A DNA stretch of 64,000 nt from Candidatus Obscuribacterales bacterium. GTDB lineage: Bacteria > Cyanobacteriota > Vampirovibrionia > Obscuribacterales > Obscuribacteraceae. The notes under the pieces are model-generated. The model did no database searches and was not told where the DNA came from. It was given only the letters and a program-made list of their open reading frames with translations. A program made the position numbers and the translations under genes. The stretch spans positions 186,001 through 250,000 of the forward strand of contig JAIELX010000001.1 of NCBI GenBank assembly GCA_019752635.1, written 5' to 3'. How positions within the stretch are numbered: the first letter of the stretch is position 1; every line of letters begins with the position of its first letter. Of the stretch, positions 16,326-22,968 are shown piece by piece.

Positions 16326-16627
16326 TTCTGAACTTGCTCCGCTTTCATCGGCGCCGCATATTGCAAGCGCTCAAGTTCCGCAACTCTTGCCTCAAGCGCT
16401 GCGATCCGTCTAACGGTTGAGACACGCCCGGACGTTCTATGCGCATAGCCTTGCATGTCTTCCGTCTTTATAAACCAGCGCTTGCGCGTCGTTCCGGTCT
16501 GGCGTGCTGGTATTACCCCTCTGGCAACCAATCGGAGCAAGTGAGCGTAAACATAATTAAACTGCTGAGCAGCCTCCTTGACTGTTAGCTCTCCGTCTCG
16601 CCTGTCGTCGATAAGCTTCCTGGTCAT
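16322..16627 (-). CDS. Helix-turn-helix protein (MerR/excisionase-like N-terminus)
   Basis: The 101-aa product contains ELTVKEAAQQFNYVYAHLLRLVARGVIPARQ then KRWFIKTEDMQGY, read in two parts: this is the HTH_17/excisionase-like pattern of a short winged helix that reads DNA, ending with the usual W-F-I wing. A C-terminal coiled coil (ALEARVAELERL) suggests dimerisation. It could be a regulator or a recombination directionality factor; no integrase is in the window to support the latter. It overlaps the next gene by four bases. Confidence 0.65.
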   Translation of the reverse strand: MTRKLIDDRRDGELTVKEAAQQFNYVYAHLLRLVARGVIPARQTGTTRKRWFIKTEDMQGYAHRTSGRVSTVRRIAALEARVAELERLQYAAPMKAEQVQK

Positions 16628-17421
16628 TACACGGGCTCCAAAGCAAGCGCGCAGTAGTCCGGGCGTAGCCCTTCAAAGTCGTGCAATACGTATGTGATTC
16701 TGCGTTTGAGATCTGACACTTCTTTTGCTGCCGTTTGTTGCGGCGTCAAAGCTTTAACCAAAACGATGGTGTCGCCAACTTGAAAATCGCGGTCCGCTTT
16801 GCGTACTTCAAAGTTTTTCTTTCCGCTTAGGACGGCGTCAAAATACTGAGCATCACATTTGAGCGTGTGCGTCACGGGCTTGCGCTCGGTCCTTTTCGCA
16901 ATCATTTCGCGCAACTGCTGATTCATTCGTCTAAGCCGCTCGTTTTCTTCCTCGGCGGCGACAAACTTGTCGGCAAGCTGCTGATTCTCTTGACTCAGCC
17001 TCTTATAAAACTCAGGATAGTTAACCGCTAAATGAAGCCTTTCCGCCCCTATTTGAGCGACAGGATCGAGCACCGGGCGAAACTCCGGCATTGCTGCGCC
17101 CCTGTTGATGGCATCGACAAGCGAACCGCCAATATTAAGCGCTTGCCCCACCGTTGAGCATCGCGGTTGCTTCTGTTGTGAGTTTGACATTTGGGTGTAA
17201 TTTCCTCGCAAGTTTTCGGGCCATGAAGCGCCATGCTCGGCGCGGTCCTTCTTTGTCGTTGGGGTAGTGAAGTATGTATAACAATCTTGTGGATGCGAGA
17301 TCGGTTGAAAGTACCAGGCGCTTTTTAGAGCTTCGGCAGCTTCTGCATCGGTTTTGAAAACTGAGGGTACCGTTGCCTCTAAGATCGCGGACTCCAAAAT
17401 CTTTAGCGCCTGGTCCTTCAT
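16627..17421 (-). CDS. DUF3850 (ASCH/PUA-like) domain protein
   Basis: The last about 80 of 264 residues match DUF3850, an ASCH-like RNA-binding fold: THTLKCDAQYFDAVLSGKK, FEVRKADRDFQVGDTIVL and RRITYVLHDFEGL are the family's landmark segments. A coiled coil (EENERLRRMNQQLREMI) precedes it. The N-terminal 80 residues look unrelated, and an ATG at 17190 with GAGG upstream could start a shorter product. I chose the ATG at 17421, just after the stop of the previous gene. The cellular role of DUF3850 proteins is not established. Confidence 0.65.
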   Translation of the reverse strand: MKDQALKILESAILEATVPSVFKTDAEAAEALKSAWYFQPISHPQDCYTYFTTPTTKKDRAEHGASWPENLRGNYTQMSNSQQKQPRCSTVGQALNIGGSLVDAINRGAAMPEFRPVLDPVAQIGAERLHLAVNYPEFYKRLSQENQQLADKFVAAEEENERLRRMNQQLREMIAKRTERKPVTHTLKCDAQYFDAVLSGKKNFEVRKADRDFQVGDTIVLVKALTPQQTAAKEVSDLKRRITYVLHDFEGLRPDYCALALEPV

Positions 17422-17429
17422 GTCCACAT

Positions 17430-17681
17430 TTACACTTCCGGATCTGATTCGGGTTGAACATTCTTTGCCGCTTCCGCTAGTTTTGCTGCTTCCTTGTCTG
17501 CTTCGTTTGCTTTGCGTAGCATCGCTTGTGCGTAAGCTTCTGCCGTTTCTGTCATAACGCTGTGCACCATTTGCGGCGGCCAGTGATTTTTTTGCGCTGC
17601 CACCTGCGTTGCTTGCACGATGAGCGGGTTTGAAAGCAAGCCGGTAAGTGCTGCAACTCTGAATTGGTCTATTTTTTCCAT
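17430..17681 (-). CDS. Small unknown phage protein (83 aa)
   Basis: The 83-aa product is helical with an Ala/Lys/Glu-rich second half (MLRKANEADKEAAKLAEAAK). It overlaps the previous gene by 13 bases and ends just before the DUF3850 gene starts. No family recognised. The amphipathic helix could form a coiled coil. Confidence 0.5.
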   Translation of the reverse strand: MEKIDQFRVAALTGLLSNPLIVQATQVAAQKNHWPPQMVHSVMTETAEAYAQAMLRKANEADKEAAKLAEAAKNVQPESDPEV

Positions 17682-18211
17682 ATGTCCCTCAGCTCGGTTA
17701 AAAGTTTTTCGATGCCCTTTAGATGCGCGACAATTTCTGATTGCATCTCGTCTTGTCGCTTAAGCAACTCCGTCATGTCGCCGGCAATCAATCCGGCCGT
17801 AGTCCTTAGCTTTGTATTGCCTTCTGCAAGCTTCTGAATGTCAGCTACGGCGTTCCCGACGGCTCCGCAGACTTGCCCGCGTATCACTTGCATTTCCCGG
17901 ATAACGTCAGTGGTGCCAAGCGTCGGCGTCATGTCTGGCAGTTTCATTACTTTGACAGGTGTCGCCGCCTTCGCCTGCTGCTGCATCTCTACGCGTTTCA
18001 ATTGAGCGCGCTTGACGGATTCTCTTTGCTTGACGAGTATTTCAGCCTCAACCTTCTTGATGAAGTTTTCTAGATGCTGATCCTTCACCAAAATGAGCGA
18101 AGCGTTAACCCGCACATGCTCTAAGCGGTCTAACCGGGAGCGCCAGAAACCATCGCATTTCTTGTACTTTTTCACCAGCTGCGGTATCGAAAGATAGCCC
18201 TGCAAGTTCAT
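17669..18211 (-). CDS. Unknown coiled-coil phage protein
   Basis: The 180-aa product begins MNLQGYLSIPQLVKKYKK and contains basic and heptad-like regions (IKKVEAEILVKQRESVKRAQ; LLKRQDEMQSEIVAHLKGIEKL). The first 40 residues resemble a short helix-turn-helix plus beta-hairpin (YLSIPQLVKKY...DRLEHVRVNASLILVKD). The ATG at 18211 is better than the upstream frame start because the preceding gene ends there (CCATGAAC overlap). No firm family. Confidence 0.5.
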   Translation of the reverse strand: MNLQGYLSIPQLVKKYKKCDGFWRSRLDRLEHVRVNASLILVKDQHLENFIKKVEAEILVKQRESVKRAQLKRVEMQQQAKAATPVKVMKLPDMTPTLGTTDVIREMQVIRGQVCGAVGNAVADIQKLAEGNTKLRTTAGLIAGDMTELLKRQDEMQSEIVAHLKGIEKLLTELRDIWKK

Positions 18212-18330
18212 GGCATTACCCCAAAGAACCAAAGCGACGGTCCGCCGGAGCACAAAAGCCAGATGAGAAACAGGACGGCGAGAAAGACCGTCACCATCAA
18301 AACTCTACTATCGTAATCTTTCTCGCACAT
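18208..18330 (-). CDS. Small single-pass membrane protein (40 aa)
   Basis: The 40-aa product has one strongly hydrophobic segment (VLMVTVFLAVLFLIWLLC) after a short charged N-terminus and ends SLWFFGVMP. The stop overlaps the start of the next gene. The ribosome-binding site is weak. It could be a lysis-associated or regulatory membrane peptide; sequence alone does not tell. Confidence 0.4.
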   Translation of the reverse strand: MCEKDYDSRVLMVTVFLAVLFLIWLLCSGGPSLWFFGVMP

Positions 18331-18402
18331 GCTGTTCGTTCTCGGAGGAGCCACAAACAGAAGTAAACCAAAGCGAGCGCTCGCCGTTAATACATCTGAC
18401 AA

Positions 18403-18819
18403 CTATAAGTTTTTGCAGAGGATCGGGCGTGCGCAATGGATATCTAATTCGCATGCAATCGCTACCGCTTTGCGCGCGTCGGCTCCAGCTTTTAGAGCCG
18501 CAAGAGCGGGAACGTATCCGCAGCCGATTGCCACCGGTGGCGCCATCTTGATTGGTACCAATTTATCGAAGTAAACATACGCGCCGTTTTTCGTAACTGC
18601 TATCGCGCAAAACTCTTCGTCAAGTACCGGCTTCTCTGCCGGGTTGCAGCCAAGCTTAAACCACCGCTCAAACAAAAGCCCGTCGTCGCTTCGTCCTGCG
18701 GTGCCAACCAAGGCGTCATGAATCTTTCGGATCTTTCTGCTGTTTTGTATCCGGATATCGCCGGCGGTAGTCATCGAGTCAGCGGCTAAGGTTGTGCCGT
18801 CCCAGACGATTACCGTCAT
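18403..18819 (-). CDS. Phage Ntn-hydrolase / HslV-proteasome-like protein
   Basis: The 138-aa product begins MTVIVWDGTTLAADSMTT, the start pattern of HslV/proteasome-beta-like Ntn hydrolases in which the residue after Met becomes the N-terminal nucleophile (Thr2 here). KI near residue 30 and GCGYVPALAALKAG near residue 100 fit the sandwich core. It is shorter than bacterial HslV (about 175 aa). Such genes occur in several phages, but their substrate is unknown. No ATPase partner (HslU-like) is in the window. It overlaps the secreted-protein gene upstream by four bases. Confidence 0.65.
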   Translation of the reverse strand: MTVIVWDGTTLAADSMTTAGDIRIQNSRKIRKIHDALVGTAGRSDDGLLFERWFKLGCNPAEKPVLDEEFCAIAVTKNGAYVYFDKLVPIKMAPPVAIGCGYVPALAALKAGADARKAVAIACELDIHCARPILCKNL

Positions 18820-19253
18820 TTACTCACCTTGTGCAACCTGCCGTCGATACCTAGATACTGCCTGCCTTTAAGCAATGGGCGCGTGTAAGTGGTGACAACG
18901 TTCCGCAGAACGTGCGCGTCATTGCGAGCGCTGAACACCGGGGCGATAATCTCGTCTCTAATCTTGACGGTGTTACCGGAAACCTTGGCGTAATGCCGGG
19001 CAATCATAATCTTGTGGTTTTTCATGAAGTCTTCGCGGGAAGCCAACATCATACCTTCATAGCAGTAAGCCATATCTTGAATTTCGCGGTCAAACGGGCT
19101 GCCATCTGCCATCGAGTCGTAATACTGGATCGGCAAGTGCTGCCGCTTGTACCGTGCAATGGTCTTAAGCGCGGTCGGTAACGTAAGCGAAGGGTCCGCC
19201 CAAACTGCCGCCGGTGTTAAGAACAGAACGATGGCTAGAATGAGTTTCTTCAT
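18816..19253 (-). CDS. Exported phage protein, unknown function
   Basis: The 145-aa product has a clear Sec signal peptide (MKKLILAIVLFLTPAAVWA, cleavage probably after VWA). The mature part is basic, with Tyr/His-rich segments and no recognised catalytic motif. Its partner upstream also has a signal peptide, and the two start/stop codons abut, so they may act together in the cell envelope, for example in lysis or superinfection exclusion. That role is speculation. Confidence 0.6.
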   Translation of the reverse strand: MKKLILAIVLFLTPAAVWADPSLTLPTALKTIARYKRQHLPIQYYDSMADGSPFDREIQDMAYCYEGMMLASREDFMKNHKIMIARHYAKVSGNTVKIRDEIIAPVFSARNDAHVLRNVVTTYTRPLLKGRQYLGIDGRLHKVSK

Positions 19254-19538
19254 TTACTTCTTCGGGATAAACAACAGGGCAAAATTTGCGGCTGAGCCGG
19301 CATAGTCAACAAACGGCTTGGTCTTGATGCAGACCCATCGGCAACCGCGATACGTCTCTTTGCACCAAGCCTTAAACCTGTTCGGCTTCTTCTCCGGAAC
19401 GTCAACGTCTACGGTCGGAATATTCGGCGTGGCAACGCCATTCGTCAAGGTCTGGGTGGCGTCAAGCCTCACCAGGTCCTCGGCACCCGCCGGCAAGGCG
19501 AGGGCTACAAGTGCGGCGGCAGTGATTAGTACTCTCAT
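19254..19538 (-). CDS. Exported phage protein with C-terminal hydrophobic end
   Basis: The 94-aa product starts with a signal peptide (MRVLITAAALVALALPAGA). The mature part contains three Cys in WCKETYRGCRWVCIK, then a hydrophobic end FALLFIPKK. The upstream extension of the frame to 19619 is not needed. It directly abuts the other exported protein gene. Two small exported proteins together recall spanin pairs, but no lipobox is present, so I do not claim that function. Confidence 0.5.
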   Translation of the reverse strand: MRVLITAAALVALALPAGAEDLVRLDATQTLTNGVATPNIPTVDVDVPEKKPNRFKAWCKETYRGCRWVCIKTKPFVDYAGSAANFALLFIPKK

Positions 19539-19564
19539 GTTTTTGAGAATAGCGGGCGCGTCAA

Positions 19565-19747
19565 CTACTTCGCTTCCCGCTGCTTGTGCGAATATATAGC
19601 CGCCTGGCGCTGGTGCCATCGGTCCGGCGATTCACATGTGTGAAACATCGGCGGCGCTTCAAAGGCTCGTTTGCAATTAACGCACCTGAATTGTCTCGGT
19701 TGCCCTGGTGGAACGTAGATTTCCTCCATCTTCCAATCAAATGGCAT
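19565..19747 (-). CDS. Small zinc-finger-like protein (60 aa)
   Basis: The 60-aa product has a CVNC pair followed by FHTC, a possible four-ligand zinc knuckle, and a basic C-terminus. Its ATG overlaps the stop of the gene before it at 19747, which supports translation. No family recognised. Confidence 0.5.
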   Translation of the reverse strand: MPFDWKMEEIYVPPGQPRQFRCVNCKRAFEAPPMFHTCESPDRWHQRQAAIYSHKQREAK

Positions 19748-20388
19748 TAGTGCAAGCTCCCTATTGCGATGCCGGTAGCAAACGCCACGATCCAGGCGAC
19801 TAGCGTATGAACTCGCTTGTCTGTGTCGTAGCAGTGCGACAGGGCGCCGTAAGATTGCTTATGCACAGTTGAAAGATTGTCGATGACTTTTTGACAGCGG
19901 TCTTTCTCAAGCTTCAGGTCAAACTCTGCCGTTTTGACTTTCACTTTGGCGACAGCGAGTTTCTTTTCGTTGCTCGCCCAAGATTCAAAAGCGAGGTCGT
20001 GAATATGCTTCGCCATCATTTGAGCCGTGCCAACCAGGCGCATTGTGATAGCGTCAAAGCGATTGTCCCGAATCATTTCGTGCGAAATTGCATCTTGAGC
20101 CTGAATCATTTTTACAACGTCGTCTTTGTACGGTCGCATGTCTGAGCCGAAGCTGACAGGTATTGCCCAAAGCTTCCCTGGCAAGGGGCATGCTCTTATG
20201 CCTTCAGGCTTCTTGGACAATATCGCAACATTGCAGCGGGCGATATTGTTAAGGCTGGCATGGTCGCGCATGTACTCAAATTCAAGAAACCGAACGATGT
20301 GTTCCTGACGCGTGATGTCCGGATCTTCTTCGTTCTTGAGAATCTTCGAAATTGTATGCGGGTAAACTTCCCTAAAGTCGTGCATCAC
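19747..20388 (-). CDS. Unknown phage protein with C-terminal membrane segment
   Basis: The product of about 213 aa is helical and charged, with a coiled-coil region (VAKVKVKTAEFDLKLEKDR) and a C-terminal hydrophobic segment (TLVAWIVAFATGIAIGSLH) that should anchor it in the membrane with the N-terminus in the cytoplasm. I chose the GTG at 20388, ten bases after GGAGGAG and right after the previous stop; ATGs at 20418/20424 are possible. No family recognised. Confidence 0.5.
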   Translation of the reverse strand: MMHDFREVYPHTISKILKNEEDPDITRQEHIVRFLEFEYMRDHASLNNIARCNVAILSKKPEGIRACPLPGKLWAIPVSFGSDMRPYKDDVVKMIQAQDAISHEMIRDNRFDAITMRLVGTAQMMAKHIHDLAFESWASNEKKLAVAKVKVKTAEFDLKLEKDRCQKVIDNLSTVHKQSYGALSHCYDTDKRVHTLVAWIVAFATGIAIGSLH

Positions 20389-20389
20389 T

Positions 20390-20719
20390 TTAGTAGTGCT
20401 CCTCCGAGTCGTCGCCATCCTCATCGAAATCGCCTTTTGCTTCGATTAGTCGCCCTGGCTCTCTGGTGATTGCTCTTAGGTCCCAGCTTGATACTGGCGC
20501 GGGCGCCCCTTGGCGGGCAATTTCTTTGGCGACAATTTCTGTTACTGGTGTCACGCGGTAAACGCTTCCACCGCCAAAAAACTGAGTGACAATTCCAGTC
20601 TCAAGCGGGATATCCACCCGCCCAAGTTTGGCGCCAAAATGCTCCTCTTCGGTCACGTAGCCGGCTAGCTTCACGTGTCCCATTAATTCGATAATTGCCC
20701 AACCTGCAAATCCGTTCAT
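20390..20719 (-). CDS. Conserved phage accessory protein, acidic C-terminus
   Basis: The 109-aa product begins MNGFAGWAIIELMGHVKLAGY and contains GKLGRVDIP-like and QFFGGGSVYRVTPVTEIVAKEIA segments. This pattern (GWAIVELMGHxxxAGxV ... FYGxxxIYxLTPxTEE) is familiar from small conserved proteins in many phages and prophages, whose function is not known to me. The ATG at 20719 has GAGGAA upstream and overlaps the stop of the 52-aa gene (ATGA). Confidence 0.6.
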   Translation of the reverse strand: MNGFAGWAIIELMGHVKLAGYVTEEEHFGAKLGRVDIPLETGIVTQFFGGGSVYRVTPVTEIVAKEIARQGAPAPVSSWDLRAITREPGRLIEAKGDFDEDGDDSEEHY

Positions 20720-20874
20720 TTTTCTTCCTCGCACCATTTATCCCATTTATCAACCGCTTCCGACAGTTGATTTAGTTCGTCAAATTTGAAGAGGTTTGGC
20801 GAGTCTAGTGCGAGAGTCTCAAGCGCTTTTTCGTTCTCCTTTCGGAGCTTCTCGATTTTGTCAATCTCATGCAT
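20716..20874 (-). CDS. Small acidic coiled-coil protein (52 aa)
   Basis: This short frame begins MHEIDKIEKLRKENEKALE and ends VDKWDKWCEEEK. It overlaps the stop of the gene before it by eight bases and its own stop overlaps the next ATG (ATGA), so it fills what would otherwise be a 148-base gap in a fully packed operon. The heptad-like first half suggests a coiled coil. No family recognised. Confidence 0.6.
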   Translation of the reverse strand: MHEIDKIEKLRKENEKALETLALDSPNLFKFDELNQLSEAVDKWDKWCEEEK

Positions 20875-21190
20875 CTGGTACATACTCCTTCACGGTAAGA
20901 CCTTGTTCGGAAAGTTCGATATCACCACCGGACAACCAGGCGGTCAAAGCGGTGAGCACTACGGGCAGTGGCAACTCTCCGACGCTCAAAAGTTGCAGCA
21001 GTTTGTTAACGTTGCCGCCGGCTTGAACGTCTTTGACCATCTTCGCCGCCCATTCTTTTTGGTCGCGCTTTAGCTTGTTTAGTTCGTTCCTGGTTTCACG
21101 GTGCGCCCTTTCTTCGCCTTGGATCTGGTAATCCACCGCGAGCCCGTGACGAATTTCATTTCTGAAAAATTCCAGTTCTTTCTTGTTCAC
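20867..21190 (-). CDS. Unknown phage protein (107 aa)
   Basis: The 107-aa product has a charged helical N-terminal half (RETRNELNKLKRDQKEWAAK) and a hydrophobic helix (LQLLSVGELPLPVVLTALTAWL) in the second half. It overlaps the previous gene by four bases. No family recognised. Confidence 0.5.
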   Translation of the reverse strand: MNKKELEFFRNEIRHGLAVDYQIQGEERAHRETRNELNKLKRDQKEWAAKMVKDVQAGGNVNKLLQLLSVGELPLPVVLTALTAWLSGGDIELSEQGLTVKEYVPDA

Positions 21191-21642
21191 TTCGTTTCAA
21201 TCTCCAAAAATTCGCGGGTTTTTCTTTCTAGCGAGTAGCGGTCCATGTTCTGTCGAACAAGCAAGTACGCAAGAACTTCGCCTAATGCTGCGTCGAACTC
21301 CTCGGGCAATTTTTCGTAATGCGATTCTCTTAGCTTGGCGAATTTCTCTCTGAGTGCCGGTACTTCCTCAATCGCGTATTGCGTCGATTTCTCAAGTACG
21401 TCCGCTTCAGACTCAGGCTCGCCACCTTCACCCCAAGAGCCGCAACCGGAACAAGAGCCGTAATAGTCCTCGTAGAAAACAATCTTGCCCTTCATTGCTC
21501 CGAGTCCGAAAACTTGACCGGAGTAACTGCCGACATCTTCAGTCTTGAACCACAGCACCGCAGGCGCCACCATGCAAAGCCAATCGGCGTAGTTCTGGAA
21601 GTCGCAAAAATCTCTGTGTTTTTTGTTCAGAACTTTACTCAT
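21187..21642 (-). CDS. Unknown phage protein with Gly/Cys/Tyr-rich centre
   Basis: The 151-aa product contains FYEDYYGSCSGCGSWGEGGE in its middle, a compact CSGCGSWG segment which could bind metal, flanked by a helical C-terminal region. The ATG at 21642 has a strong GGGAGGAAAA site and overlaps the stop of the 42-aa gene. Similar proteins with a Y-Y-G-S-C-S-G-C-D/G core occur in phages as far as I recall, without known function. Confidence 0.6.
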   Translation of the reverse strand: MSKVLNKKHRDFCDFQNYADWLCMVAPAVLWFKTEDVGSYSGQVFGLGAMKGKIVFYEDYYGSCSGCGSWGEGGEPESEADVLEKSTQYAIEEVPALREKFAKLRESHYEKLPEEFDAALGEVLAYLLVRQNMDRYSLERKTREFLEIETK

Positions 21643-21767
21643 TTTTCCTCCCGCAAGTCGCGCAAAAGATTCACGCAGATCCACAATGCGCCGGACGCCA
21701 AAACCGCAATGATGAATATTTCGGCAGTCGCAACGGCGGCAACTTCAAGCCAATCAAGAACGGTCAT
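21639..21767 (-). CDS. Tiny membrane protein (42 aa)
   Basis: This short frame begins MTVLDWLEVAAVATAEIF and has one hydrophobic segment through ALWICV before a basic-acidic tail. Its ATG overlaps the stop of the gene before it and its stop overlaps the next ATG (both ATGA), so it is very likely translated. Function unknown. Confidence 0.6.
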   Translation of the reverse strand: MTVLDWLEVAAVATAEIFIIAVLASGALWICVNLLRDLREEK

Positions 21768-21955
21768 TCCAGTACCGCCAATTCAAGAAGGAATTTTGCG
21801 ATTTCGCGCGCCTGGTCCTTTGTGAACTCAAAGCAATCGTCTACCTGTCCACCGTCCCAATTGAGCTGAATTACGACCGTCTTCCGAATCTCGCTCGTCA
21901 TGGTGCGAATTTCTAGAACGTCTCCGCATGTATCCTCGAACTCTTTCGTTCTCAT
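21764..21955 (-). CDS. Small unknown phage protein (63 aa), first gene after the tRNAs
   Basis: The 63-aa product begins MRTKEFEDTCGDVLEIRTM. The ATG at 21955 has a strong GGAGGAAAAC site; the longer frame to 22078 runs through tRNA sequence and is not real. It is acidic with a C-terminal amphipathic helix (DQAREIAKFLLELAVLE). No family recognised. Confidence 0.6.
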   Translation of the reverse strand: MRTKEFEDTCGDVLEIRTMTSEIRKTVVIQLNWDGGQVDDCFEFTKDQAREIAKFLLELAVLE

Positions 21956-21971
21956 GTTTTCCTCCAAAGCA

Positions 21972-22042
21972 GTCGCCGGGCTGGATTCGAACCAGCGCAC
22001 CGGGGCAAAAGCCCTGCGCTCTACCACTGAGCTACCAGGCGA
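21972..22042 (-). tRNA. tRNA, anticodon loop CUUUUGC, probably tRNA-Lys(UUU)
   Basis: The minus strand gives D-arm AGCTCAGTGGTAGAGC, a T-arm GCTGG-TTCGAAT-CCAGC and an acceptor TCGCC/GGCGA that needs one bulged T to reach seven pairs. The anticodon stem CAGGG/CCCGG has one mismatch, the loop CTTTTGC gives UUU at positions 34-36 with a purine at 37, and the variable region is only three bases. CCA is not encoded. The slight irregularities suggest a divergent or decaying phage tRNA. Confidence is high that it is a tRNA, moderate for its identity. Confidence 0.7.
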
Positions 22043-22050
22043 TAAAAATC

Positions 22051-22189
22051 GGTGGACAAGGATGGGATTTGAACCCACGTGACCCCGGCTATGACGGCGT
22101 GAAACAAACGCCGAGGTCTTTAGTTTCTACGGCTCACCTAGAATCGCCGCCGCTGCTTTCACCTTTGTGACCACTCGGGCACCTTATCC
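22051..22189 (-). tRNA. Oversized tRNA-like RNA (about 139 nt, class II-like)
   Basis: The 5' end GGATAAGGTGCCCGAGTGG and the 3' end with T-arm GTGGG-TTCAAAT-CCCAT and CCTTGTCC are class II tRNA features; the ends pair over eight bases (GGATAAGG/CCTTGTCC, one G-U). Between them are about 90 bases. I can draw a small hairpin in the D region (TCAC/GTGA), an anticodon-like hairpin TTCTA/TAGAA with a nine-base loop GGTGAGCCG, and a nine-pair variable-arm-like stem GACCTCGGC/GCCGGGGTC. The anticodon cannot be assigned with confidence (GAG would be central in the loop). It may be an expanded tRNA, a tRNA mimic or a decayed gene. Confidence 0.55.
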
Positions 22190-22327
22190 GTAAAACTGAA
22201 ACAGGATTGGCAGTTGTCGGTTACTTGCTCACAACTGGCTCCCGGTTAACCGCCGGGTCCATATCGGTCGCGCCCGATTGGGTCATTCCTGCTTCAGTTC
22301 GTTCAGAGTAACGGGCAAGTTTTCCGG

Positions 22328-22344
22328 CGTGAATACATATGACA
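22328..22344 (-). promoter_or_regulatory. 17-bp element TGTCATATGTATTCACG, leftward copy
   Basis: Read on the minus strand this is TGTCATATGTATTCACG, identical to the plus-strand copy at 23240-23256. It faces the tRNAs and the leftward operon. Identical elements pointing outward at both divergent transcription units suggest a shared promoter core or operator. Confidence 0.5.
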
Positions 22345-22968
22345 AGTACGAACATGTGAGAACAAAACTAAAAAATGAAAGGGGTATGGGTGCGCCAATG
22401 CCCGGGCGGGGTGGCGATCCGTTTTGGGGCGGTACCCCGGGGTCTTGGCGTCAACAGGTAGGGAACCCTTGCTAGGACTGGGTTCGCGGTAATCAGATGT
22501 TTAGTCCCAACTATTGATACGATTGAGGCACCACATAGCGCTCATGCGGCTTTCCGGCGTTTAGCTCAAGAGGTGCGGTATCGCATCCGGTATCAGGTAG
22601 GGACAGTTGCTAAGCGCTGAAGATGTAGCAACGGTGCGGGTTTGCGGCGGCGCGGGCGTTGAGAACCAAGGCGGGGGAAGGGGTGGATTTGTAGGCTATG
22701 GTATTAGTATTGAACCACTGTTTTAGTCATTCCTTCATCAGAAGCATCTTTGATGACTTTTAAGGCGCCTCGCCTTCGTTTAACCTCTCGCACTGCATCT
22801 CTTGTGTTTCACAGGGCTTCTTGGCGATTTCTCATACCTCAGCGTAATTGTTTTGCATCGCCACTGTACGTAGTATCGCAGTTAGGTTTGGTACTCCGGA
22901 TAAGCTACGCCTGGCTATGGCAGGTCCCTAGCGTCAGCGGTTAAGGGACTGCCAGCCAATAGCTGGGC

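Noticed and set aside
16322..16627. HTH protein as a phage excisionase
   Set aside because: The fold fits, but no integrase or attachment site is visible, so only a generic DNA-binding call is made.
17135..17461. 108-codon minus-strand frame with CKCG...CRSC, resembling a zinc finger
   Set aside because: It overlaps the DUF3850 gene's N-terminal region and the end of the preceding gene. The alternative frame continues into a recognised domain. I cannot fully exclude it.
19254..19538. Exported protein pair as i-spanin/o-spanin
   Set aside because: No lipobox and no typical coiled-coil inner-membrane partner; only export is supported.
21956..22078. Extension of the 63-aa gene frame through the tRNA
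   Set aside because: It translates the tRNA sequence; the ATG at 21955 has a strong ribosome-binding site.
12908..22463. Shared 14-mer TCAACAGGTAGGGA at about 12909 and 22450
   Set aside because: Several 14-base matches are expected by chance in 64 kb, and one copy lies in a coding region without related context.
22278..22475. 65-codon plus-strand frame in the non-coding control region
   Set aside because: No ribosome-binding site and Gly/Pro/Arg-rich composition dictated by GC-rich DNA.
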